Shown in pieces: positions 17,195 to 25,726 of a stretch of 64,000 nucleotides of DNA. Position numbers and translations under genes: made by a program. The stretch's first letter is position 1; each line of letters begins with the position of its first letter. The notes under the pieces were generated by a model. It was not told the DNA's origin. It was given only the letters and a program-made list of their open reading frames with translations, and did no database searches. This stretch comes from CAYLNK01 sp964384675 (GTDB lineage Bacteria > Acidobacteriota > Thermoanaerobaculia > UBA5066), in assembly GCA_964384675.1 (NCBI GenBank), contig CAYLNK010000001.1, positions 8,415-72,414 on the forward strand. The letters run 5' to 3'.

Positions 17195-20100
17195 ATGGAC
17201 CTGACGACTCGAGGCAGACGTGTCGCATCCCTGGCGAGAGGCCCCGCGCGAATCCTCCTCCTCGCCGGCGTGGTCCTCGCCGGCTCCCGGGCACACGCCC
17301 AGACCGTGACGTCGTTCACGGCGAACCCGCTGGCGGTCCCGCCGCGAGGGATCACCCAGCTCTCGTGGACCTCGACGGGCGCCACCCATTGCCTCCTCAA
17401 CTGGGCGGCCGCGACGGCCTCGGGGACCTTCGGGAACGGGCCCGCCAACGGAGGGTTCACGGCGACGATGCCCGACGTGGCGATCACGTTCACGCTGATC
17501 CCGTACGCGGGGGCCGTCGCCGGTACCCCCAAGAGCGTCACGGTGGACGTGACGGTCGTGACGTCGATCACCGCGACACCTCCGACGGTGACCCCCGGCG
17601 GGTCGACGGTCATCGCCTGGACCACCACGGGGGCCACCTACTGCGAGATCCAGTACACCTCGGCGTCCGGCGGCGGGGGCGCGGGTAACCAGCCCGCCAA
17701 CGGATCGCGATCCTACAACCCCATCGAGACGACGACCTACAAGGTCACTCCGTACTTCGGGGGTGTCGGGGGTGTCGGAGGCGTCGCCGGCACTCCGGCC
17801 AGCGTCACCGTCACCGTGATGGAGGAGACCCTGGCGGTGGTGACGTCGATCACCGCGACGCCTCCGACGGTCAGCCCCGGCGGCGCGACGGTGATCGCCT
17901 GGACCACGTCGGGCGCCACTTCCTGCACGATCAGCTACACCTCGGCGAGCGGCGGCGGGGGCCAGGGTCCCCTGCCTGCCAACGGGTCTCTCCCTTACAA
18001 CCCCGTCGAGACGACGACCTACACGGTCACCCCGTACGCGGGCGTCACCGTCGGAGTCCCGATGAGCGTGACGGTCACGGTGACCCAGGCCGCGACGCCC
18101 GTGATGACGTCGTTCACGGCGACGCCGTCGACGATCGTCCCCGGGGGTTCGTCCGTCCTCTCGTGGACGTCCACCGGCGCGGCGGACGTCCTCCTCGAGC
18201 CGGGTATCGGGCCCAGCCCCGCGAACGGCTCGGTCACGGTGACGCCATCGGCCACCACCACGTACAAGGCCACGGCCTACACGGCAATGGGGGTCGGCTC
18301 CACACCCCTCACCACCACGGTGACCGTGGGTCCCGCCAGCATGAAGGTGCCGGTCGTCACGAACGTCCGCGCGTCCCAGCTCCCGGACGGAACCGGGGAC
18401 GTGCGGATCGACTACGACCTCGAGGTCCCCGCGGGGGCGACCACGGCCGCCACCAGCCTCCTCATCTCCCCGGATGGGGGCCAGACGTTCCCGATCGTCC
18501 CCGTCGCCGGCGCGCTGGTGGGAGACGCCGGAGCCGCGATCGCGGCGGGGGCCCGTGTGATCGGCTGGAAGGCGAGCCAGACGCTCCCGAAGGTCGACGC
18601 CTTCTACGTCGCCGCCGTCGAGGCCCGGATCGACGGCACCGCTCGCGCGGTCTCGGCGCCGTTCCGCATCAATCTCCAGAACTCGAAGCTGCCGACCGCC
18701 GCGTTCAGCTTCAGCCCGGCCAGCCCGAAGGCGGGAGAGTCGGTGACGTTCAAGGACGAGTCGCGTCTCTGTCCGACCAGCGCCGCGTGCGGCGCCTCGA
18801 TCGCCTGGGACTTCGGGGACGACGGGACGGTCGACTCGCGCAGCGCCACCGTCGCCAAGACGTTCGCGGCCGGGGCATCGGTGAGGGTGAAGCTGACGGC
18901 GACGAACTCCTACGGGTCGGACTCCACCGTCCGGACGGTGACGGTCGCCCCGCCCGCGGCGACGCCGGTCGTGACGCGTGTGCGCCGGACGCCCGCGGGC
19001 GTCTACCTCGACTCGAACGCGTTCGACGTGGAGCTCGCGGCCGACGTCACCTGGAACGGCGCTCCCGGGACGGTCGAGTTCCGGCTCCCGGGGAAGCCGG
19101 CGGTCAGCAAGACCGGGACGGCGACGGGCGCGAGCCACAAGTTCCGCTCGCCGACCGACTTCAAGACGGGCTTCACGGCGACCGAGGTCACCATCACGGC
19201 GGTCAACGCCGCCGGGGCGCGGAGCGCGCCGTTCACGGAGTCGGTGTGGGTCTTCCCGTGGCCCTCGTGGCTGAACGGCCTGGGCGGCGTCTCGGTCACC
19301 CAGAACGGGCAGGGGACGACCTTCTCTCGCACGTTCCAGATTCCCTCGTCCCCCCTCTTCGGGACCATCACCATCCCGAGCGCCGTCCCGTTGCTCGACG
19401 GCGAGAGCGGGCTCACCGAGACGTACTGCCGCGGCACCGTCTCGGCGTCGACGTACGGGACAGCCAGCGGCTACGCCCGATGTGATACGGGGTTCGCCGT
19501 CGCCGGCAAGGAGGTGGACGGCAACTTCACCCTGGACGGCACGTTCAGCCTCGGCGCGCCCAAGGGGTTCAAGCTCGATCGGCTGGAGATCACCGGGTCG
19601 CTGAGCGGCACGGTGAAGAAGGAGAAGAAGCTCGGCGAGGTCTTCCCGAAGCTGAAGAAGCTCGAGAAGAAGAAGATCATCGGCGGCCCGATCAAGAGGC
19701 TGAACGAGACCGTGACGCTCTCGCTCGAGGCGAGCCCGTACCTCGAGGCGAACCTGCTGCTCGTCGACCGGAACGGGACCGTCGACTGGAGCGGGACGCT
19801 CGCGGCCGGCCTCGAGCTGAAGGTGATGGGCCGGATCAAGATCATCCCCGGCGTCCAGGGCCGGGTCTGGATCTCCGGGAAGGGGGACGTCGTCCTCGGC
19901 TTCCAGGCGCCGGTCCTCCGGAGCTACGTCCTCAACGCCGAGCTCGGGGCCGCCCTCGAGATCAACTTCTTCATCTACAAGGACGAGTTCTCCGCCAAGG
20001 TCGACGTGACCTGCTCCGGTTCGGCCACGAAGGCGTTCGGCTGCAAGCTCGACGCGTCCACACGGCCGGGGGAGGACCTCCTCGCGGCCGGCGACACCGA

Positions 20101-23100
20101 CGGCTTCCGCGTGATCCCGCGGACGTACGAGCTCTTCGGGCCGGCGGTGCGGGTCGTCGACCGTCCGCGGCTTCGCACCATGGCCGGGACGCTCACGGGG
20201 ACCTCCGGGACCTCGCTCGTGGAGAACGTCTTCGCGGGGGCCGCGCCCCAGCTCGTCCCGCTCGGAGACGGGACGTCGCTCCTCCTCTTCGTGGAGGAGA
20301 ACCTCTCGCTGCCGCGCCAGCAGGCGCCCGACGTCGCCTGGTCGATCCTGACCAACGGGTCGCCCTCGGCGCCCCAGAAGATCGCCGCCGACACCCGGCT
20401 GGAGAGCGAGCCGGTCGTGGCGCGCGACGCGGCCGGGAAGGTGGTGGCGGCCTGGACCCGCATCAAGGGCTCGAACGCGGCGGCGCCGGTCACCGACGAG
20501 GACCTCGCCGCCTTCAACAAGAGCCGCGAGGTCGTCACGTCGGTCTATGACGTCGCGGCGCGCCGCTGGAGCGAGCCTGTCGCCCTCACCGACGACGACG
20601 CCTTCGACACGGGCCTGGTGATGGGCTCCGACGGGCAGGGTCGCGTGGTGCTGAGCTGGCTCTCGATCCCGGACGGCAGCTTCGAGTCGTCGGCCGACTC
20701 GCCGGCCCGCGTGAGGTCGGCGACCTGGAACGGGCAGAGCTGGTCCGCGGTCGCCGATGCCGCCACCGGCCTCGTCGGGGCGCGAAGCCTCGCGGGAGGC
20801 TTCGGGAACGGCAAGGGGGCGCTGGCCGTAGTGCGTGCCGTCTCCGACACGTCCGACTCGATCGACGTCGTCCGATTCACCGCCGGCACCTGGAGCGCGC
20901 CGCAGGGCCTCCCCGGCGCGGGACAGGTGAATCGTTCGCCGGCCGTCGCGTTCGACGCCACGGGCCGGCTCCACGTGGTCTGGAACCGCGACGGGGACCT
21001 CGTGCACTCGATCGATCTCGGCTCGCCGGCCGTGGTGCGGCAGGGCAGCGACTCGATCTCCCTGCTGGGGCCCGTCCTCGCACCCACGCCCGACGGCGGG
21101 CTCGTGCTCGTCTGGACCGAGGCGGGCAAGGACCGGCCCGCGCAGCTGGCCGGCCTCGTCTTCGACCCGAAGACCGGCTCCTGGAGCCGTGACCTGGGCC
21201 TCTCGGCCGACCCGGGCTCCATGGCCTCGGCCGTCGCGTTGTCGGTGGAGCCGCAGGGGACCGTCAAGATCTCGTACCTCTCGACCCAGGCCGTTTCCCG
21301 TGACGTGACCCTGGAGGACGGGACCGTGATCGCCATTCCCGAGGAGGGGCGTCACGACATCACCGTCCTCGAGGTCCCGATCGTCACCGACCTGGCCGTC
21401 ACCGAGGGATCGGCGAAGACCGAGCCCGTCCGCCCCGCGCCCGGCGAAGCCGTGGTGCTGACGGCCGAGGTCCGCAACTCCGGCAGTCTCCCCGTGGCGA
21501 CTCCGGTCAAGGTCCGGGTGCTGGTCGGCGCGAACGAGGCGACCGCCTCGACCGTCGGCGAGACCGTCCTGCAGGCGCCGCTGCCCGGAGGCGAGCGTCG
21601 CTCGGTGTCCGTTCCCTACACGTTCCCGGCCTCGGGCGGCGCGACCTTCGTCGTCGTCGACCCTGAGAACGAGGTGCCCGAGTTCACGAAGGCGAACAAC
21701 AGGGCCACCGTCTACACCGACAACCGGCCTCCCGTCGCCGTCGCCTCGGCCGACAGGACCGTCGGTGCCGTTCCGCTCGGTGTCGGCTTCTCCGCGAGTG
21801 AGAGCGCCGACCCCGACGGGGACTCCCTGAGCTACGTTTGGGACTTCGGCGACGGCTCGGCGCCCGCGAGCGGCGCCAGCGTCTCGCATTCCTTCACGCG
21901 GGGCGGTGTCCGGGCGGTCTCGCTCACCGTCACCGACAGCCGGGGCGCCTCCTCGACCGCGGTCGTGACGATCACGGCGGGCGAGAGCATCCCCGCCATC
22001 GACACGGTCAGTCCCGCCTCGGGCCCCACGGCCGGCGGGACGACGATCACCATCAGCGGCTCCCGCTTCGGCGCCGGCGCGCGCGTGCTCATCGGGGGCG
22101 CCCCGGCCCGATCGGTCAAGGTCGTCGACGCCACGACGATCGTGGCCGAGACGCCGTCGAGCGAGGCCGCGATCGTCGACGTGACCGTCGTGAGCGGGGA
22201 CGGCGCGGCGTCCACGGCCCCGGGCGTCTTCCAGTACGTCCCCGGCACCGCCACTACCGAGCAGCTGGTCCCGATCGTCCTCGACGTCGACACGGGCCGG
22301 GACCACTTCCGCTCCCAGGCGACCCTCACCAACCGCGGCACGACGCCCGTGACCGCCCGGCTCACCTACACGCCCACCTTCAGCGATCAGAAGGGCGGAG
22401 GGTCGATCGACGTGACGCTGGGCGCGGGCCAGCAGCGCGTCCTCGACGACGTCCTCGGATACCTCAGAGCCCAGGGCCTCCCCATCCCGCAGGCCAGCCA
22501 GGCTGCCCCTCAGGGGGGCACGCTGGCCCTTCGCTTCTCCGGGGCGTCCTCCGTGGACGCCGTGGCGATGACGACCCGCACCGGAGCCGAGACCGCTGCA
22601 CCGCAGCCGGTCGGACGGGCCGGCCTGGCCTACGCCGGCGTCCCGTCGTCCCGGGGCGTCACGACGGAGGCCACGCTCTTCGGCCTGCGGCACGACGAGA
22701 AGGACCGCAGCAACGTCGCCATCGCCAACACCACCGGCGACCCGCTGCGGGTCCGCGTCATCGCCGCGTCCGGCTCCGGCGACGGGAAGAAGGTCGTCGT
22801 CCGCGACGCGCTCGACCTTCCACCCTTCGGCTGGGCCCAGCTCTCCAGCGTCCTCGCGACGGCCGGCATCACCCAGGGCTGGGTCACGGTCGAGCGAACG
22901 GGAACGACCGGCGCCTTCGCCGTCTACGGGGTCGTCAACGACAACGGGACCGGCGACGGGTCGTACGTCTTGCCGACCGTCCGGGGCGTGTCGGGGTCCT
23001 CGATCACGGTCCCGGCCCTCGTCGAGACGGGCGCGTTCGAAAGCGAGCTCGTGCTGGCCAACCGCGGCACACGGCCGGCGCTCCTGACGCTTCGCTACCT

Positions 23101-23809
23101 CGAGTCCCTCTCCCCGAACGAGGGGGCCGGCGGCACGGCGAGCCTCACGCTCCAGCCGGGGACCCAGCTGATCATCCCGAGCGCCATCGACGACCTCCGG
23201 AAGCGCGGTCTCGCCATCGGCGCCCGCGACGCGGCCGGGTACGTCGGCGCGCTGCGGGTGACCGTGAGCAGCGCCGCCCTCGAGGACGTCTTCGCCGGGG
23301 CCCGCACCGCCTCGCCCTCTCCCGCCGGCGGACAGTTCGGTCTCTTCACGCCGGGTGTCTACGAGGGGCAGGAGGCCGGCGCCGCCGCCTACCTCTACGG
23401 GCTCCGGGCCGACTCGATCAATCGCTCCAACGTCGCGGTCGTCCACGCCGGGAGCGAGGACAGCTCACCCATCACCCTCGAGATGCAGGCGTACGACGGC
23501 GACCGCCAGGGCGCCCCCGCGGGCTCGCCCTGGACCGCGACGCTCGTTCCGGGCCAGTGGTTCCAGGCCTCGAACTTCCTTTCGATCTCCGGGGTCTCGA
23601 ACGGCTGGGTCAAGATCACCCGGACCGTCGGGGCCTCGCCCTGGATCGCTTACGGGGTCGTCAACGACGGCGGCAAGCCGGGCGAGCGTACGGGCGACGG
23701 CGCGTTCGTCCCCATGGTGACCGACATCCCCACGAATCCGCCGGCGACCGTCGCGGCGAGGTCAGGGCCGCCCGAGCCTCGTTCGAAGGTCGGGGCGCAG
23801 ACTCGATGA
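17195..23809 (+). CDS. Giant secreted multidomain protein (Ig-like, PKD, CARDB, IPT/TIG, duplicated C-terminal module)
   Basis: 2204 residues. A twin-Arg-containing but ordinary-looking signal peptide (1-36, ends AHAQ) is followed by four tandem Ig-like repeats (about 36-385), a PKD domain (about 500-585, with WDFGDDG), a large middle region (about 590-1390) with bacterial propeller-like stretches such as VAFDATGRLHVVWNRDGDL, a CARDB-like domain (about 1396-1511), a second PKD (about 1512-1596, WDFGDGSAP), an IPT/TIG domain (about 1599-1684) and two copies of the VPIVLDV...TGDGSYV module (about 1688-2190). It has no catalytic site, membrane anchor or sorting motif that I recognise. A role as surface or matrix adhesin is a guess. 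The ATG is preceded by GGAGGAG at 8 bases. It stands alone between ClC and the sugar importer. Confidence 0.85.
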   Translation: MDLTTRGRRVASLARGPARILLLAGVVLAGSRAHAQTVTSFTANPLAVPPRGITQLSWTSTGATHCLLNWAAATASGTFGNGPANGGFTATMPDVAITFTLIPYAGAVAGTPKSVTVDVTVVTSITATPPTVTPGGSTVIAWTTTGATYCEIQYTSASGGGGAGNQPANGSRSYNPIETTTYKVTPYFGGVGGVGGVAGTPASVTVTVMEETLAVVTSITATPPTVSPGGATVIAWTTSGATSCTISYTSASGGGGQGPLPANGSLPYNPVETTTYTVTPYAGVTVGVPMSVTVTVTQAATPVMTSFTATPSTIVPGGSSVLSWTSTGAADVLLEPGIGPSPANGSVTVTPSATTTYKATAYTAMGVGSTPLTTTVTVGPASMKVPVVTNVRASQLPDGTGDVRIDYDLEVPAGATTAATSLLISPDGGQTFPIVPVAGALVGDAGAAIAAGARVIGWKASQTLPKVDAFYVAAVEARIDGTARAVSAPFRINLQNSKLPTAAFSFSPASPKAGESVTFKDESRLCPTSAACGASIAWDFGDDGTVDSRSATVAKTFAAGASVRVKLTATNSYGSDSTVRTVTVAPPAATPVVTRVRRTPAGVYLDSNAFDVELAADVTWNGAPGTVEFRLPGKPAVSKTGTATGASHKFRSPTDFKTGFTATEVTITAVNAAGARSAPFTESVWVFPWPSWLNGLGGVSVTQNGQGTTFSRTFQIPSSPLFGTITIPSAVPLLDGESGLTETYCRGTVSASTYGTASGYARCDTGFAVAGKEVDGNFTLDGTFSLGAPKGFKLDRLEITGSLSGTVKKEKKLGEVFPKLKKLEKKKIIGGPIKRLNETVTLSLEASPYLEANLLLVDRNGTVDWSGTLAAGLELKVMGRIKIIPGVQGRVWISGKGDVVLGFQAPVLRSYVLNAELGAALEINFFIYKDEFSAKVDVTCSGSATKAFGCKLDASTRPGEDLLAAGDTDGFRVIPRTYELFGPAVRVVDRPRLRTMAGTLTGTSGTSLVENVFAGAAPQLVPLGDGTSLLLFVEENLSLPRQQAPDVAWSILTNGSPSAPQKIAADTRLESEPVVARDAAGKVVAAWTRIKGSNAAAPVTDEDLAAFNKSREVVTSVYDVAARRWSEPVALTDDDAFDTGLVMGSDGQGRVVLSWLSIPDGSFESSADSPARVRSATWNGQSWSAVADAATGLVGARSLAGGFGNGKGALAVVRAVSDTSDSIDVVRFTAGTWSAPQGLPGAGQVNRSPAVAFDATGRLHVVWNRDGDLVHSIDLGSPAVVRQGSDSISLLGPVLAPTPDGGLVLVWTEAGKDRPAQLAGLVFDPKTGSWSRDLGLSADPGSMASAVALSVEPQGTVKISYLSTQAVSRDVTLEDGTVIAIPEEGRHDITVLEVPIVTDLAVTEGSAKTEPVRPAPGEAVVLTAEVRNSGSLPVATPVKVRVLVGANEATASTVGETVLQAPLPGGERRSVSVPYTFPASGGATFVVVDPENEVPEFTKANNRATVYTDNRPPVAVASADRTVGAVPLGVGFSASESADPDGDSLSYVWDFGDGSAPASGASVSHSFTRGGVRAVSLTVTDSRGASSTAVVTITAGESIPAIDTVSPASGPTAGGTTITISGSRFGAGARVLIGGAPARSVKVVDATTIVAETPSSEAAIVDVTVVSGDGAASTAPGVFQYVPGTATTEQLVPIVLDVDTGRDHFRSQATLTNRGTTPVTARLTYTPTFSDQKGGGSIDVTLGAGQQRVLDDVLGYLRAQGLPIPQASQAAPQGGTLALRFSGASSVDAVAMTTRTGAETAAPQPVGRAGLAYAGVPSSRGVTTEATLFGLRHDEKDRSNVAIANTTGDPLRVRVIAASGSGDGKKVVVRDALDLPPFGWAQLSSVLATAGITQGWVTVERTGTTGAFAVYGVVNDNGTGDGSYVLPTVRGVSGSSITVPALVETGAFESELVLANRGTRPALLTLRYLESLSPNEGAGGTASLTLQPGTQLIIPSAIDDLRKRGLAIGARDAAGYVGALRVTVSSAALEDVFAGARTASPSPAGGQFGLFTPGVYEGQEAGAAAYLYGLRADSINRSNVAVVHAGSEDSSPITLEMQAYDGDRQGAPAGSPWTATLVPGQWFQASNFLSISGVSNGWVKITRTVGASPWIAYGVVNDGGKPGERTGDGAFVPMVTDIPTNPPATVAARSGPPEPRSKVGAQTR
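17306..18341 (+). repeat. Four tandem Ig-like coding repeats
   Basis: The N-terminal part of the giant gene holds four units of about 250-290 bases. Each encodes a segment such as TPPTVTPGGSTVIAWTTTGA, a Gly/Asn-rich loop, TTTYxVTPYxG and GxPxSVTVTV. Units 2 (from about 17560) and 3 (from about 17850) are clearly similar in DNA too, pointing to recent duplication. A short GTC-GGG run at 17758-17786 encodes a Gly-Val repeat. Confidence 0.7.
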
Positions 23810-23819
23810 AGAGCCTCTC

Positions 23820-24878
23820 TCAGGAGTCGAGCCTTCGGCCCGTCGCGGCGTCGAACCAGTGGAGGCTGGCGCGCGGGATCCGGACCGAGAGCGTTCCGTT
23901 GGAGGAGCGGATGCGCGTCAGGGCCCGGAGGCGGAGCCGCCCGATCCGGATCGTCAGGAGCGTGCGGTCCCCCTGTGGCTCCTCCAGCTCCACCGTGCCC
24001 TCGAGCCCGTCGTCGAGCGGCCCCTCTCCCACCTCCACGTCCTCGGGACGGATCCCGGCGCAGAGCTCCGTCCCGTCGCGCAGCCCCGGCGGGAGCGGAA
24101 GGCGTGTCCCTTCCGAGACGAACTCCGTTCCTTCGGCCCTTCCCCTCCAGACGGTCATCCGCGGTGACCCGACGAAGGTAGCGGTGAAGAGGTCGGCCGG
24201 CCGCCGGTAGAGCTCCTCGGGCGGGGCGGCCTGGAGCACCTTTCCGTCCTTCAGCGCCAGGACCTCGTCGGCGAGGCTCATCGCCTCCGACTGGTCGTGT
24301 GTGACGTAGAGGACGGTGGCACCGAGCCGCCGGAAGAGCGACTTCAGCTCGGCGCGCATCTCCTCGCGAAGGAGGGCATCGAGGTTCGAGAGCGGCTCGT
24401 CCATCAGGTAGAGGCGCGGCCGCCGGATCAGTGCGCGTCCGACGGCCACCCGCTGCTGCTGCCCTCCCGACAGCTCGGCGGGGTGGCGCGAGAGAAGGCC
24501 CGTCAGGCCGAGGAGCTGCGCCGTCTCGGCGACCCTCTGCGCGATCTCCGCGCGCGGCAGGCGCCGGACCTCGAGCGCGAGCGACAGGTTGCGGGACACC
24601 GTCAGGTGCGGGTAGAGGGCGTAGCTCTGGAAGACGAAGCCGACGTCGCGTGCGCCGGCATCGACGCCGTCGAGGGGGCGGCCGTCGAGCGTCAGCGTCC
24701 CCGACGTCGCGGTCTCCAGGCCGGCCACGACCCGCAGCAGCGTCGTCTTCCCGCACCCCGACGGGCCGAGGAGCGCGAGGACCTTCCCTTCTGCGGCTCG
24801 GAACGAAACGCCGTCCAGGGCGCGTGTCCCGCCCGCGAACACCTTGGTCAGGCCGGTGCCGACGAGCTCGCCCGGCAC
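23820..24878 (-). CDS. Sugar ABC importer ATPase (MalK/UgpC type)
   Basis: 352 residues with a complete ATPase: Walker A GPSGCGKTT (about 39), Q-loop FQSYALYPHLTV, signature LSGGQQQRV (about 136), Walker B LYLMDEPLSNLD (about 156) and the switch YVTHDQSEAM. A C-terminal OB/TOBE regulatory domain (about 240-352) includes CAGIRPEDVEV. This layout is standard for CUT1 importers of oligosaccharides and polyols. The GTG at 24878 lies 2 bases after the stop of the permease gene, with AAGGGC upstream. It is the last gene of the mscS-importer operon. Its stop faces the giant gene 10 bases away. Confidence 0.93.
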   Translation of the reverse strand: MPGELVGTGLTKVFAGGTRALDGVSFRAAEGKVLALLGPSGCGKTTLLRVVAGLETATSGTLTLDGRPLDGVDAGARDVGFVFQSYALYPHLTVSRNLSLALEVRRLPRAEIAQRVAETAQLLGLTGLLSRHPAELSGGQQQRVAVGRALIRRPRLYLMDEPLSNLDALLREEMRAELKSLFRRLGATVLYVTHDQSEAMSLADEVLALKDGKVLQAAPPEELYRRPADLFTATFVGSPRMTVWRGRAEGTEFVSEGTRLPLPPGLRDGTELCAGIRPEDVEVGEGPLDDGLEGTVELEEPQGDRTLLTIRIGRLRLRALTRIRSSNGTLSVRIPRASLHWFDAATGRRLDS

Positions 24879-24880
24879 GC

Positions 24881-25726
24881 TCAGCCCTTCACCGCGCCGC
24901 GCGTCAGCCCGCTCGCGATGCGCCGCTCGAAGAGGAGGACGAGGAGGACGAGCGGCACGGTCGCCACGACGACCGCCGCCGAGAGCTGTCCCCAGGGGAC
25001 CTCGAACGTCGAGGAGCCCGTGACGCTCGCGATCCCGGCCGTCACGGTCTTCCTCGCGTCGCGGGTCAGGAACGTCAGCGCCAGCAGGAACTCGTTCCAC
25101 GAGTAGATGAAGACGAGGATCGCCGCCGTGACCGCGGACGGCGCGGCGAGCGGCAGGTGGATCCGGAAGACGCGCCGCGCGGGACCGAGCCCGTCCAGGA
25201 CGGCGGCCTCGTCGACCGCGCGGGGGATCTGGCGGAAGCCGCTCTCGAGGATCCAGACCGAGAGCGGGAGGTTGAGCAGCGCGTACGGGAGGATCAGGGC
25301 GATCGGGTTGTTCAGCCACCCGAGCGCCCGCACGGCCTCGTACGTCGGGAAGAGGAGGAGGATCGGAGGAACGAACGCGAGCGCCAGGAGCGCCACGAGC
25401 CAGCGCTCCCGCGCCCGGACCGTGGCGCGGGTGAGCGCGCCGGCCGCCAGGGCGCCCAGGGTCACCGACAGCAGCGTCGACACCGCCGCAACCACCGCGC
25501 TGTTCCATAGGTACGTCGCGAACGGCTTCCTCGTGAACAGCGCCTCGACGTGGCGGAGCGTGGGCGGGCTCGGCAGGTAGACGGTCGGCACGCGGGTGAT
25601 CTGGGCGTCCGGCTTCAACGCCGTCAGGACCTGCCAGACGCCGGGCGCCAGGCTCCAGACCACGAGGAGCCCGACGGCGAGGCCGGGAAGGAGCCGGCGC
25701 ACCTTCCCTTCCGCAACGGACGTCAC
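24881..25726 (-). CDS. Sugar ABC importer permease, MalG type
   Basis: 281 residues with six predicted membrane segments. The inner EAA loop reads DEAAVLDGLGPARRVFRIHL (about residues 175-195), the contact site for the ATPase; FIYSWNEFLLALTFL and a C-terminal ARG-type tail follow, as in MalG. The GTG start overlaps the stop of the upstream fusion gene (GTGA, 25723-25726). It forms the inner-membrane channel together with the permease half of the fusion protein. A CUT1 substrate such as a disaccharide is expected; a compatible solute is suggested by the mscS gene upstream and the shared operator (inference). Confidence 0.92.
   Translation of the reverse strand: MTSVAEGKVRRLLPGLAVGLLVVWSLAPGVWQVLTALKPDAQITRVPTVYLPSPPTLRHVEALFTRKPFATYLWNSAVVAAVSTLLSVTLGALAAGALTRATVRARERWLVALLALAFVPPILLLFPTYEAVRALGWLNNPIALILPYALLNLPLSVWILESGFRQIPRAVDEAAVLDGLGPARRVFRIHLPLAAPSAVTAAILVFIYSWNEFLLALTFLTRDARKTVTAGIASVTGSSTFEVPWGQLSAAVVVATVPLVLLVLLFERRIASGLTRGAVKG

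Noticed and set aside
16382..23446. A very long open frame (about 2350 codons) on the minus strand opposite the giant gene
   Set aside because: It is Arg/Gly/Pro-rich without any motif, lies opposite a protein with clear domains, and reflects high GC at codon position 3.
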